A DNA stretch of 64,000 bases from Annona cherimola. Its lineage: Eukaryota; Streptophyta; Magnoliopsida; Magnoliales; Annonaceae. The position numbers and the translations under genes were made by a program. Location: assembly GCA_030490835.1 (NCBI GenBank), contig CM059977.1:14231399-14295398 (forward strand), in the 5' to 3' direction. Of this stretch, positions 11,901 to 22,418 are shown in pieces. The notes under the pieces were generated by a model that was not told the origin of the DNA, ran no database searches, and saw only the letters and a list, made by a program, of their open reading frames with translations. Each line of letters opens with the position of its first letter. Positions within the stretch are counted from its first letter, which is position 1.

Positions 11901-12936
11901 ACATCGTACCATTGTTGGTTTCCAAGCACACATCTCCCATGCCGACAGCTTTAGCTACACCATTGTTACCCATCTTAACATCCCCAAAGTCTCCGGATGT
12001 ATAAGATGTAAAGAAGTCTCGTCGCGATGTAGCATGAACGGAGGCACCACTGTCAATCACCCAACTAGTCTCATGAAATGCAAGGTTGACAACATCATCA
12101 TCATACACAATAAGGAAGTCATCTGTGACGGCAGAAACTCTATCAACATCATTACTATCATCAGTTTCTTTTTCTATCCCTTTTTCATTTTTGTAGTCTC
12201 TTTTGAGTTGTCGACAATACTTCTTTATATGCCCCTTTTTACCACAGTGATAACACTCAACATTGGCAAACCTGTTTGACTTGCTTTTGCTTCTGTCTCT
12301 GTTCTTCGGACCTTTACTCTTGCTCCTCCCCCTCTTTTCCATGACTAAGACATCTGACTGTGACGGACCCTGTGACTTTCTTCTCATCTCTTCATTTAAA
12401 ACACTACTCTTAGCCAAATCCATAGTGATTACACCATTTGGAGCTGAGTTAGATACCGACATTCTAAACGTCTCCCACGAGTTCGGCAATGTGCCTAGAA
12501 GCCATAACCCCTGCACCTCATCTTCAAACTTGATATTCATCCCAGCCAACTGATTAAGAATTCCCTGGTAAGCATTCAAGTGATCTGATAAAGGAGTTCC
12601 ATCCCTGTATTTCAAGCCCATCAACTTCTTTATTAGAAACAACTTGTTGTTCCCGGTTTTTCGAGCATACAGCTGTTCAAGCCTGTCCCATAAAGAACGT
12701 GCATTTGTTTCTTCACTGACATGGTTTAAAACATTATCATCCACCCACTGCCTGATATACCCACATACTTGACGATGAAGTAAAGTCCATTCAGCATCAG
12801 TTTTTTCTACGGGTTTTTGTTCCGCAAACACAGGCAAATAAAAATCTTTGACATATAGCAGGTCTTCCATTTTTCCCTTCCACACATGATAATTTGAACC
12901 ATTCAAATTAATCATTCTACTTGTATTAACCTCCAT
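8953..12936 (-). CDS. Copia gag-pol polyprotein, interrupted by one in-frame TAG
   Basis: One frame of 1327 codons runs from the ATG at 12936 to the TAG at 8953, broken only by TAG at 10924-10926; both halves are in the same frame. Up to the break (670 residues) are gag with a CCHC zinc knuckle ([14 protein letters not shown]), an aspartic protease with the DSGA active site, the integrase HHCC zinc region (LWHRRLGH, later C-H-C) and the integrase catalytic core with its D, D and E positions. After the break are reverse transcriptase with YVDDM and RNase H with DADMAGD, TEAEF and CDSQSA signatures. The total length is normal for plant copia. The stop separates the end of integrase from reverse transcriptase, so unless it is read through the element cannot make reverse transcriptase. 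With such young LTRs, the stop may have been copied from the parent or arisen after insertion. Confidence 0.93.
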
Positions 12937-12970
12937 CGTTCAACACAAGGCACAAGATTACTAAAACCTC

Positions 12971-12982
12971 GCTCTGATACCA
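12971..12982 (-). other. Copia primer-binding site (initiator Met tRNA)
   Basis: In element orientation the sequence is TGGTATCAGAGC, the standard plant copia site complementary to the 3' end of initiator Met tRNA. It lies two bases inside the 5' LTR (12985-13617) and fixes the element's orientation. Confidence 0.93.
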
Positions 12983-12984
12983 CT

Positions 12985-13617
12985 TGTTGGGATTTTAGCC
13001 TATCCCCTTTTTGTGTGGATTAAACAGGAATAATTAATCACAGACAATAAATATTGCAAATGATAAACAATCAAACCACGGAAAAACACACCACAATTTT
13101 ACGTGGAAAACCCCTCTTTACCAAAGGGGAAAAACCACGGGACCCAGTCCAGGTAAATCTTCCACTATAGAATAATGGGATTACAACGCAATGTCTTCTC
13201 TAGTCAAAACTAGAGGATTTCATCATCACAATAAGGATGGATTTCAATACAGGAAATAACCAGGATAGATCTCACCAAATCTGAGATGACGGCAGAATTT
13301 TCTCTCTTAATGGCCGGAAGAGATAACTGCCGTAGAAACCTTGAGCATTTGAGGATAAAATCCTCCTCCGTCCGTCGGAGCTGCTGCTGCTGCTTCTCTG
13401 AAAACCGAAAACGGAGAGAAAAAACTCTCTCTGACGACGAACGAATGTCGCTGCTGAGAGGAGAAGAGATTTTTATAATCTCTCTCTCTCTCACCCCTTT
13501 TCTCCTCCCGCGCCGAAAGCAAGAGGATGAGACGAAATGGCAGGTGAGGAAATTCCACATAAGCCAAAAGTGGTGGGGCCCCCACTTTGACTTCATGTGG
13601 GAGGAACCCACCTAATA
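12985..13617 (-). repeat. Copia 5' LTR (right copy)
   Basis: This 633-bp copy reads the same as the LTR at 8304-8936 on manual comparison. It is followed directly by the TACCC duplication. It should carry the element's promoter; I did not find an unambiguous TATA box and do not mark one. Confidence 0.95.
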
Positions 13618-13622
13618 TACCC
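13618..13622. repeat. Copia target-site duplication, right copy (TACCC)
   Basis: It matches the five bases before the left LTR. Removing the element and one TACCC joins the codons for KTGVKG and TGKW of the 6PGDH copy, which supports the junction. Confidence 0.9.
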
Positions 13623-14310
13623 TTCACACCAGTCTTGTCAAGCACCTTCTCCACCAAATAGTCGTCGCCCTTAGCTTCCTTGATCAGAAAAATATCAGTT
13701 GTGATCTCAATCAGGAAGCTGAGCTCTCCTTCGTTCCACTCTGAAAACACCTGATGCAGCTTGTCGTTGGAAAGCTTCCCAATTGATTTCAGCACGTCAT
13801 AAGCTTCCGCAATGAGTTGGATGTCCCCATATTCGATGCCATTGTGCCCCATCTTAACGAAATTGCCGGATCCCCTTCCGCCGAAGTAGGAGCCACAAGG
13901 GCCGGAATCAGGGACCTGAGCCGCCACCTTGAGAAGGACGTCTTGGACGTCTGGAAGGAGCCTCCAGGCATCAAGGAGGGCCCATGTCGAGCACCTTCGT
14001 CGCCCCCCGAAACTCCCATCCCAAGATAGAGAAGACCCAGTTGGGGCTTCTCCTTCTCTCCTCTCTGTGTTCTAGAACGGCACGTTGCCTCATCGATGAT
14101 GCAGTCGACTTTGTCTGTGTGAACATAGAGGTTTTGATGGTGTCGTCGACAGGAGCGCAGGCTTTCACGAGCATGATGATGACGCGGGGCTTTTGGATGA
14201 AGTGGACGAAGGAACGGGGGAGGTGGAATCCGAACAAGGGGAGGGTGCCTTCGTGCTTGCTCCTTCGACAGCCTCGTCGTCGAACCTCGAGTTCGGGTGG
14301 GAAGTGTGAC
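13618..14310 (-). pseudogene. 6-phosphogluconate dehydrogenase pseudogene, N-terminal part
   Basis: Minus-strand blocks in shifting frames match plant 6PGDH in order: FGFHLP and FIQKPRVIIMLVKA (near 14240-14160), MGVSGGDEGARHGPSLMPGG (14019-13960), then one long good block, GSGNFVKMGHNGIEYGDIQL through EAYDVLKSIGKLSN to VEKVLDKTGVKG next to the copia insertion. Frame changes between the blocks and loss of the NADP-binding N-terminus (nothing recognisable beyond about 14310) make it a pseudogene. The substrate-site region with the HNGIEYGD signature is kept, although one preceding residue differs from the common KMVHNG. The other half is at 7649-8303. Confidence 0.87.
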
Positions 14311-14642
14311 GGGATGACCGTACTCTTATCCGAGCTATTTTTCTGCCGAATTCTGATCCGAACAACAATGTTTTTTTATCTTGTTTACCCAGAATCCAAA
14401 AATACTGAATTCTAACTCACCCTTATATATTATTTATTATAAATTATAAGTATATTTTTAAAATTTATTTTTATTTTCTTTCAAAATTCTAGTATTATTT
14501 ATGATTAATTATATTATAAAATAAGAATCAATCCGAGACATTTTGGCATATACCTGTGAGTTTTAGATATAATTTTAGTTTTTCTATATATTGGAAATAC
14601 TTGCAGAAAAATAATGTTATTTTAGAAAAATATTTTTAAAGA
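14311..14642. other. AT-rich DNA between the pseudogene and the first hairpin MITE
   Basis: No gene or clear repeat boundary was seen. The sequence becomes strongly AT-rich after about 14410. Confidence 0.4.
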
Positions 14643-15046
14643 CCAGATTATGTACAATATTATATATATATATATATAATTAATTTACAATATTCATTTT
14701 TAATTTAAATTTTATTTATTTTTATTTTCTTTACAAACATATTTTTCTAAGTATATCTAATCTACATATTAAGTTTTGTCATTATCCAGTACTTTTAAAT
14801 ATTTATGATTGATTTTTGAAAATAATCAATTTCAAGGGCGTATAAGTTATTTTTCACCTCTTAAAATTTTAATTTTAAAAATCAAGAATAAATACATAAA
14901 AATATTATAAAATAAAAAACTTAAGTGTATGGATTAAATACACTTTACAAAACATGTTTATAAAGAAAAAAATAAATAAATAAAATTTAAATTTAAAATA
15001 AATATTGTAAGTTAAGCATGTATACCATATATTGTATACAATCAGG
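14643..15046. mobile_element. Long-hairpin (foldback) MITE, copy 1
   Basis: Two arms of about 180 bp are inverted complements of each other. The left arm runs from CCAGATTATGTACAATAT through TTTAAATTTTATTTA and ACAAACAT to AAGTTTTGTCATT. The right arm read in reverse runs from CCTGATTGTATACAATAT through the same blocks. The short centre contains a segment like GGGCGTATAAGTTATTTTTCACC that recurs in altered form in the next two hairpins. There is no coding content. The duplication at the ends is not clear. Confidence 0.7.
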
Positions 15047-15284
15047 TTTGATATTTTTATAAATGCCAAAACTTATTTTGAATGGAGTATATTTTATTGA
15101 CCTATTTTAATAAAGTTCGTTATCTTTACTCATCTTTTGTTTTAATAATGATGTTTACTTTGTCAAAAAAAAATTAGCTTTTACGGGAAAGAATTTTCAT
15201 AAATAAAAATATGTTAAAAACTTAGAAAATATATAAATTTTGGCACGGTGACTGATCCTAGTGAAACCATGTGTCCATGAAAAA

Positions 15285-15605
15285 AAAAATAATATTAATT
15301 TATTTTTACAATTAGTTACATTTTATTGATTTTTCTTCGTAAACATGTTTTTTAATTATATTTAATATATATACAAAGTTTTGCCATTTTACAATATTTA
15401 TATTTTTTTTCTAAAATCAAAATTTTAAGCTGTGAAATATGACTTAAATGCTCCCGGAATTAATATTTTTTAAAAAATAAATATGTAAAAATTTGTAAAT
15501 TTTGCAAAACTTGATATATAGATTAAATACAATTAGAAAAATATATTTATGAAGAAAAATTAAATTAAATGAATATTGTATTTTAACCTAAAATACATCT
15601 CCTTG
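15285..15605. mobile_element. Long-hairpin (foldback) MITE, copy 2
   Basis: The left arm (CGTAAACATG, ATATTTAATATATATACAAAGTT, GCCATTTTACAAT) pairs with the right arm about 200 bp later, read in reverse (CATAAATAT, TTTAATCTATATATCAAGTT, GCAAAATTTACAA). The same order of words is found in copies 1 and 3. The centre holds AATATGACTTAAATGCTCCC, comparable to the centre of copy 1. Confidence 0.65.
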
Positions 15606-15624
15606 GTGGAAGCTCGAATTCATA

Positions 15625-15898
15625 CAAAAGATGTGTTTGATAAATAGTAAAAAATGTCAAGTTAAAACCTTTCACTTTAATAACAATATTTTTTAATTAT
15701 TTTTTTTATATATTTCTATATAACTATCTTACTTTTCAATAATTTTTACACAACTGCTCGTAAAAATAACATATATATTTTAATTTTATTCTTTTTACTT
15801 TTTCATTATTGCTCTTAACATATCACATTATTTTCTTTTAATTTTACAACTTTTATACCAACAACTTTTTATCATAATTTTACAAACACACCCAGGAC
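15625..15898. mobile_element. AT-rich MITE-like repeat (reverse orientation)
   Basis: It starts near GATGTGTTTGATAAATAGTAA and ends TTTTACAAACACACCC, giving short imperfect inverted termini (GGGTGTGTTTG type). Inner words such as ACTATCTTACTTTTCAATAAT and TTACACAACT are reverse complements of words in the copies at 50.8, 51.2 and 52.6 kb. There is no coding content. Confidence 0.55.
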
Positions 15899-16779
15899 CA
15901 AAACTGTGACCTTTATGATCTAAGAGATGAGGAGGATTTTACGTTTTAGTCCACACCCCACAATCGGAGGCAACAGAGATTACGGAATCCGAGACAGAGA
16001 AATCTTTTTATCTTGTTGCTCTCACAGTCCCGATGGGCAGTACAGAAATCTTGATCTTTCAGTTAAATCGCTTCTGACGGCCTCAAATTCTACAAGCTCG
16101 ATGGACCAACTCCACTTTTTATTATTATTATTTTTTCCCGAATGGCAAGAGGCCTCTGCTTATCATCGGGACAATTTTCAGTGGACATTTTTAATTCGCT
16201 GGTCCCTTTTTTCTTTGAAAAACCATAAAAAAAAATAATGCGGTGAAATAAGACCAAAATTTGAACGAACAGATTCATATAATGGACATTCGGTGAAAAA
16301 TTATAAAGATCTAAACCATCATCATACTTTCCCATGTCAGGATTGCACTTTTCTTTTTATCCTCCTCTTCTTTCACATTTTTCCATTTCATTTTTTTTAT
16401 TAGTTTACCCGAGGTGATATTCTAAAAATTTTCAATCAAATAACTAACAATTAGATTTTACTTGTTTCATGTGGATTTATAGGGCTTGCTCAAAAGTATT
16501 CAAGAGGCTTGATGTATACGGATACGATGGGATATCGTATTTTCAAGGACATTTTTTTTAAAAAAAAAATAACGTAATTTTCATTTTTCAATATAATTTT
16601 TTTCCTTTTTTTCTAATGCATGTGATTTCATCCTCATCTCATGTGCGCATCCCATTTAAGCGCCTAAATTCGTTGAACAGCCATCCATTTGTATGGAGAA
16701 GATAACCGACACATCTACTAATCCAGTATCAAAATCGGATAATTCAAATTTAGCAGCCACCGCACTAACTAAGGATCAG
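15899..16779. other. Intergenic DNA
   Basis: Open frames at 15927-16238 (+) and 16090-16335 (-) overlap each other and have no recognisable domain. No repeat border was found. Confidence 0.35.
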
Positions 16780-17120
16780 CCCAAATATATATTATAATGT
16801 ATTTTAAACTAAAATACATTATTCATCTTGTTATTTTTCAAAAAATTTATTCATAAACGTTTTTTCTAAATGTATTTAATCCAATATTAATTTTTACCAT
16901 TTTATAATACTTTTACATATTTATTTTAATTTTTTAAATAATATCAACCCGATGGACATTTAAACCGTTTTCAACCTCTCATAAAAAATAAATACGTAAA
17001 GGTATTGTAAAATAGAAAAACTTGATATATGAATTAAATACACTCAAAAAAATAATTATTCAATTAATTATGTAAAAAATATTAAATATTAACTTAAATA
17101 CACTATGTTATGCATATAAC
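16780..17120. mobile_element. Long-hairpin (foldback) MITE, copy 3
   Basis: The left arm (TCATAAACGTTTTTTCTAAATG, TTTAATCCAATATTAATTTTT, CCATTTTATAATAC) and the right arm (AATTAAATACACTC and AAATAGAAAAACTTGATATATG read in reverse) are inverted complements. The centre has GATGGACATTTAAACCG and TTTTCAACCTCTCAT, matching the centres of copies 1 and 2. Confidence 0.6.
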
Positions 17121-17959
17121 GAAGCTACTAATGGAAAAGCGTTGACTTCAAACATGGGCGAGAAAAACTTGACCATGGTCCGGCGGCGGCTCACCCCCCT
17201 TGGAAGTTGAAGAACGAGTCGCGCGCGCTCATCGGCAGTCTGCTCCTCCGAGATATTTGCTCGGAACGTTTAGGTCCATCGTTAAATTGATTTATGCGAG
17301 AAGCTGATCCCAACGTTGTCCAGCGTCTCCCAAACGATTGACGGCTGTGATCAATTGCCAAGGAGACACCTACCCATTCCATTTCCACATGCTGACCAGC
17401 CCCATCCCGCTAGGGTTATTTTGTTCGTTGCCTTAAAATCAATAAGAATTATAGCAAAATGCACGGAAACTCGTCTAATTAATAAAACATGTATATTTTT
17501 TTATAAATATTTAAATCTATATTTATTCGTTTCTTAACCTTTTACTTGGATCCTGTAACTTTTTATTTGTTCTTCTCCAAATTCATGAATTGTGTACTAT
17601 ATTTTTTCATTGGTTTGTAATAATTTCCACATTTACGTATTCATCTAAGCTTGTTACTTAGATTCATAATTTCTACATTACGTATTCTGTAAAATAAAGT
17701 GTGCATGTCGGAAGCGATGCAACATGTCCAACATTGCCGTCTGTTTCAACGTTACTCGAAACAGTTGTGGCTGATGATGGGATAAAACGATATCGGTGCG
17801 AACAACTATGGCGAAGCTGCCAACTAGCCTGCACCACCGAGTATCAACCAGCATCCTCCGCCAGAGCACCAAGAAACACTCTCTTATCGGAAACCTGGAA
17901 GCTCCACCACCCACCCCTGCCCCTCCCTCACTCCGCGGGAAACGGGAAAAAAAAAAAAA
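17121..17959. other. Upstream region of the GNAT gene
   Basis: This is intergenic DNA with a GC-rich patch at 17160-17400 holding only overlapping chance frames. The sequence just before the start codon has a 14-A run. No TATA box could be assigned with confidence. Confidence 0.35.
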
Positions 17960-18541
17960 ATGCTTTTCCAGGGAATTGTTTCTTCTTCTCCGTTTTCCAT
18001 CCAGCTCAAACCCCAAATCCCGCCAAAACGTTTCAAAGCCGCACTCTCGTCCTCGTCATGGCCGCCGCCATCAGCCCAGTTCTCGATCCCAGACTCGGAA
18101 CTCGCTAACCGCGGCTTCAATCTCCACCGTTCATTCACCTCCCTCGACATCGACGATCTCAACACCGTATTCGTCCGGGTGGGCTTCCCCCGCCGGAACC
18201 CCGCCAAGATCCTCACGGCCCTCCAGCACACCCCCACCCTCCTCTGGATCGAGCACGCCAAGACTCAGAAGCCCGTCGCCTTCGCGCGCGCCACCGGTGA
18301 CGGCGTCTTCAACGCCGTCATCTGGGACGTGGTGGTGGACCCATCCTACCAAGGGTTCGGATTGGGGAAGGCCGTGATGGAGAGGCTGGTGGACCAGCTT
18401 CTCCAGACAGGAATCACAAATATCGCGCTGTACGCGGAGCCGAGGGTCGTCGGATTCTACAGAGCACTTGGCTTTGCTGCGGATCCCGACGGAATACGCG
18501 GAATGGTGTATTCTAGAAAGCAGCAGAAGAAGGGACGCTAG
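17960..18541 (+). CDS. Plastid GNAT-family N-acetyltransferase (GNAT1/SNAT2-like)
   Basis: An intronless frame encodes 193 residues. Residues 1-45 are rich in Ser/Pro with basic residues and few acidic ones, as in a chloroplast transit peptide. The GNAT domain occupies about 53-187: VGFPRRNP at 74-81, FARATGDGVFNAVIWDVVVD at 108-127, the acetyl-CoA pyrophosphate-binding loop QGFGLG at 131-136, then a C-terminal RVVGFYRALGF and DPDGIRGMVY. This arrangement is typical of the small plant plastid group that includes Arabidopsis GNAT1 and GNAT2, enzymes with lysine and N-terminal acetylation activity, some of which also acetylate serotonin in melatonin synthesis. Which of these this protein does cannot be read from sequence. 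The ATG at 17960 is preferred because it gives a full transit peptide. Overlapping frames of similar length in other phases are GC-rich shadows. Confidence 0.88.
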   Translation: MLFQGIVSSSPFSIQLKPQIPPKRFKAALSSSSWPPPSAQFSIPDSELANRGFNLHRSFTSLDIDDLNTVFVRVGFPRRNPAKILTALQHTPTLLWIEHAKTQKPVAFARATGDGVFNAVIWDVVVDPSYQGFGLGKAVMERLVDQLLQTGITNIALYAEPRVVGFYRALGFAADPDGIRGMVYSRKQQKKGR

Positions 18542-19752
18542 CGCTCATCTCCAATACAACCGGCTGTTTGTTAATTGTCTAGAAGGAAACCGTGCAGCGG
18601 TTTATATATAGTGTGATTTGGATTGGAAGGGCATTTGTTAAAAATTCTTGTCTAGAGAAATTGAAGGGAATCCTCATGCAAACGTTGTATGTGCGATCGA
18701 TGAAATTCATAATTTATGAGGTCAGAGAGTGTGCAACCAGTGCCACCCAACCCGGAATTTTAGACTGGTCGAACGGGCATTTGGTAGCCCAAACCTGAAG
18801 TCCCCCGGGCTCAACCCAAATTCCAAATTGGCCGGTTGATCGGGCTGGGGTGAACCTCAACTCGAATTCCATTATTTTAAATAACTAGATGCTTATTCTT
18901 GTACAAACCCTCCACGTTCGTGCCCTAGCCCTAAATCGCTTGTGTATTGTGTAGTAGCTTCTAGGAGTGTAGGGTCTGTGCAGCGCCTTGCATAGCGGGC
19001 ATTGCCTAGGGGGAACTACAATGAACCGGACTATTGGATCGAGAGGAAAATAAAATAAAACATAAGAGGATGCAAATTATAGAAAATAAACGTGCGTGCT
19101 TATGGAATATTGAAAATTAAACGTGATGTGGTTAGAAAAATAAGTATGATTCATGCACACATAAGAGCAAAAATTCAATAGAAAATGAGAATGAGCAAGT
19201 TAAGATGTCAGCTTGATGCGAGTTAGCGCGAATTAGCATAATCAAAGTTAAAGCGTCAATGAAATAATAATGATGCATAAACAGTTAGCAACTAGTATTA
19301 TGCCATCAACAGGCAAGGATGCAAGTAAAATAGAAACTAGAATTCACAGATAATAATACTAATAGAAGTCGTCATCAACCAATAAAATGGTAATTAAGCC
19401 AAGAAGAATAAAACACTGGGATACAAAAAATTCCACATGGACATGCAACGAAGACAAAATAAATAAATATATGAGTATATTTTTATTTTCTCCTCACAAT
19501 ACTCTTAGGAGTATCAAAAAAATTATTATATATAAGCTTTGGAGAGTTGAGGGTGTCATTTAAGGTAATTATACGCAATTATATAAATTCAAAATATTAA
19601 TTATGCATTACACTATAACATACCAATCATGTGTTCAATGGATTTGTGTAAAACAATGCAATTAAGGAAAATTTACACTAGGAACTGTTGGTTAGTTGCG
19701 AGCGGAATGCGACGCCGACTGCGGGTAGAACGAAAGAGTCAAATAATTGGTA
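18542..19752. other. Intergenic DNA downstream of the GNAT gene
   Basis: The first part is probably the 3' untranslated region. Nothing else is recognisable; an old retroelement fragment is possible in the A-rich stretch after 19000, but I see no LTR or coding signal. Confidence 0.35.
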
Positions 19753-19760
19753 ATCTCACC
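19753..19760. repeat. hAT-like element 1 target-site duplication, left (ATCTCACC)
   Basis: ATCTCACC precedes the element and is repeated at 20902-20909. Eight bases is the hAT length; a further TA is shared on the outside and could be chance. Confidence 0.85.
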
Positions 19761-20901
19761 TAGGGGTGGGAATCGGGACGGGTCTACCCGTGACCCGTCC
19801 CGCCCCAACCCTATTTTATACCGGGGACGGGTCGGGATTATGTACCCGGCAGGGCGGGGCGGGTCGATGGTATAAAATTTTTTACAAAACGCGGGTCGGG
19901 GCGGACCTACCGGATCCCGACCTGCTTATACCCGCTGACCCTACTGCCCCCGAGAAACGTGAGAAACTTGCACTTCAGATTTCCGTCCAGAACAGGAACA
20001 GCCTACTGCTTCCCGTCTCTCTCCCACACGGCAGCACCGTCTGGCATCTCCCTCGCCGTCGCCAGCAGATCAGAGCAGCAGATTGCGCATCATCTCCGGC
20101 ATCCCTGCCTTCCTCTCTGCAGCTGATTTCCGTCTCCCGTCACCATCTTCCGCATCATCTCCGGCATCCGGCGTCCGGCGTCCCTGCCTTCCTCTCCCTT
20201 TCCGGCAGATCTGGGCCTTCTTCTCCCTGTCCGGTAGAAGCTATCTTGTCCAGAGTCGCCGTCCGGCTGTCTCTCCCTTTCTCTCCCTGTCCGGCTGAAG
20301 CCGTCGCATCCGGAGCCACCATCCAAATCTACGCCTCCAGACGATCGGCATGGAATTAGATTAATTGAAAGACGGGTTATCCTGACACGAACGTGATGTC
20401 AGGTTTGCGATTTTGAGCAGATGAGATCTTTTGGAAAATAAACACCGATCCTTTTGAAAATGACCCCAGACTCGTACCGGCAAGCTATTGAAAAAGAAAA
20501 GAAAAACCATAATTTTTTCTAGCAGTAGACTATATACTAAAGGCGTGTTTGAATAATTGTAAAATTTTTGGATGAAAAATTTTTGCTACAATTTTTGGAT
20601 GAATAATTGTAAAATTTTTGGATGAAAAATTATTGAAGCATATAGTAGTTAAATTCAATATAGTTTTGTCTTTATACTTGATTGGTTTATAAATTCTTAA
20701 AAAATTCTTACTTGACCCGTAGTTTTTACCCGACCCGTTGTTAACCCGAATTTTGTCCCGATACCTAGTAAAAAAAAGTAAGGGTCAAACCGACCTTATC
20801 CCGGCCCGGAAAAAAATAAGGGTCAAACCAAATTTTTGAAAGATAGGGTCAGGGTTGGGCACACCCTGACCCGTCCCGACCCGCCCCGATTCCCACCCCT
20901 A
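19761..20901. mobile_element. Non-autonomous hAT-like DNA transposon (element 1)
   Basis: This 1141-bp element has the terminal inverted repeat TAGGGGTGGGAATCGGG at the left, with ATTCCCACCCCTA at the right end. The 8-bp duplication ATCTCACC flanks it. Both subterminal regions are packed with GGGTCGGG, GACCCGTCCC and CGGGACGGG words, as expected for clustered transposase-binding motifs. The middle carries a GC-rich part (19940-20350) with chance frames and no transposase. A second family member lies at 57678-60287, with the same termini and shared inner sequence (GCATATAGTAGTTAAATT, TTTGTCTTTATACTTGAT). Confidence 0.88.
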
Positions 20902-20909
20902 ATCTCACC
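20902..20909. repeat. hAT-like element 1 target-site duplication, right
   Basis: ATCTCACC repeats the bases at 19753-19760. Confidence 0.85.
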
Positions 20910-20934
20910 TCTTTTTTGGGTTTGGATCTCCATC

Positions 20935-21250
20935 AAGTGCACCAAATATTTATTTTTAAATTATTTTAAAAAAAATTGCACGACTATTAATCTAAGTGTA
21001 TTTAACATGTGTATTAACTTTTATTAGTTTTGAATATTTTTATATTTTTTGAATTTTTAAAAATCAACAGTATTTTAATAATTTAAAAGTACTAAAAATA
21101 ATTAATAAAAATTCCATTGATTTTTAAAAATCTAAAAAAATTTAAAAATTTTCATCATTGGTAAAAAATAATATACGTGCGAAATATATTTAGATTAACA
21201 GTTTTATAAAAAAAATTCAAAAAAATATTAACAAGTGTTAAATATGTTGG
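20935..21250. mobile_element. Long-hairpin (foldback) MITE, copy 4 (diverged)
   Basis: The left arm (ATTAATCTAAGTGTATTTAACATG, then TGAATTTTTAAAAATCAAC) and the right arm in reverse (GTTAATCTAAATATATTTCGCACG, then AGATTTTTAAAAATCAAT) are imperfect inverted complements around an AT-rich centre. It resembles copies 1-3 in layout. Borders are approximate. Confidence 0.5.
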
Positions 21251-22413
21251 AATTTTGGACACTAATATATATTAATTATATATATGCTATCATAAATAGC
21301 GGCACAATTTTTAAAGTGATCCTACAATGTTTTATGGATCTAAATCATCTAATAAAGTATGAGTTTCATATACGTAAAAATCCTACAGCCTAATTTCTAA
21401 TTTCTATTTTTATGATGGGCTAAATTAAAAATATGAAAGATAAGTTTCCTATATAAACGGATGCGGTCACTGGGTTATGCATCGATTAAGATTTCTTTTC
21501 TAGCATCCCATTATTGAAAAAGATGAGTCAACTTCTCCAGAAAACCCTAGGACATTAACTTGGAAGACCAGAAAACTTCTGTATACAACAAAAACTACTC
21601 CTATAGATTCAGTTACGCTTCCGCTTATGGTTTATATTTCTTAATAATTTAGCATGGACCATCCGGGGTGATTATAAATTTAATCAATAAGGTTTTCTCA
21701 ACAAAATACACACTAAGTGCACCTAGGCGCATTTAATAAAATTCTTTTTTTTATTTTTGGTCACATAGTCACTGACGTGGACATATCACGCATCCATTAC
21801 TATGGTTGAACCCTGTACCTTCGGGCATTAGTACCAATGATGCAAACTACGGAGATACAATACAATGCCTGATGCATCTAACCTCTTTTTCTCATTTTTT
21901 ATTCTTATATTTTAATTATTTTTATGTCTTTTCATACAAGTATTCTATTTATTTTCACTTTATTATTGTTTAATTATTTCTCTACAAATACATAATAATG
22001 TATTCACTAAAAATTATTTACAGTTATTAAATAATTTAGTTGTTATATATTCACCGAATATGATTGAATTTTGTAGCCCATCCAAGCCTCCGATTCAAAC
22101 TATTTTTTTAGATTATGATGTGTATAATGAGTAGTTTAAATCATATTAAAACATTAAAAGAACGTGAGAATTAGAAGGTTGTTAGGCTACGTTTCAAAAC
22201 CGTCGGCTCTTTTTATCTATTTTCCATAAAAATATTTTCTTTTGTGGCACGCTCAAAACCCTAATTAAATCAATTGTTGAGATTATAATTTGATGGGTTC
22301 TACTTAGTGGCTTCATTGCATCAGTTCTTACCTATATGTTCGTGTGCAACTTACTGTTTTGGCCTACCTTGATCATGATGTAAAATTCACTCATCATATT
22401 TAGAATCAATTTT
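21251..22413. other. AT-rich intergenic DNA
   Basis: No gene seen. The stretch 21890-22010 has words of the AT-rich MITE family (TTTTATTCTTATATTTTAATTA, TTATTTTCACTTTATTATTG) but no terminal repeats that I can place. Confidence 0.35.
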
Positions 22414-22418
22414 GGTAC
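22414..22418. repeat. Gypsy element target-site duplication, left (GGTAC)
   Basis: GGTAC lies directly before the left LTR and again at 32305-32309 after the right LTR. Confidence 0.88.

Larger units (their letters stand above)
8304..13617 (-). mobile_element. Complete Ty1/copia (Tork/Tnt1-like) LTR retrotransposon
   Basis: This 5314-bp element lies in minus orientation. It has two 633-bp LTRs (8304-8936 and 12985-13617) that I read as identical, a TACCC duplication on both sides, an initiator-Met-type primer site, a polypurine tract, and one gag-pol frame in the order gag, protease, integrase, reverse transcriptase, RNase H. Integrase before reverse transcriptase defines Ty1/copia, and the protein resembles the Tnt1/Tork group. 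It is inserted into the 6PGDH pseudogene. Identical LTRs mean very recent insertion. One TAG stop inside the polyprotein is the only visible lesion. Confidence 0.96.

Noticed and set aside
17796..18377. A 193-codon Pro/Ser-rich frame overlapping the GNAT gene
   Set aside because: It is a GC-rich shadow of the acetyltransferase frame, with low-complexity composition and no domain.
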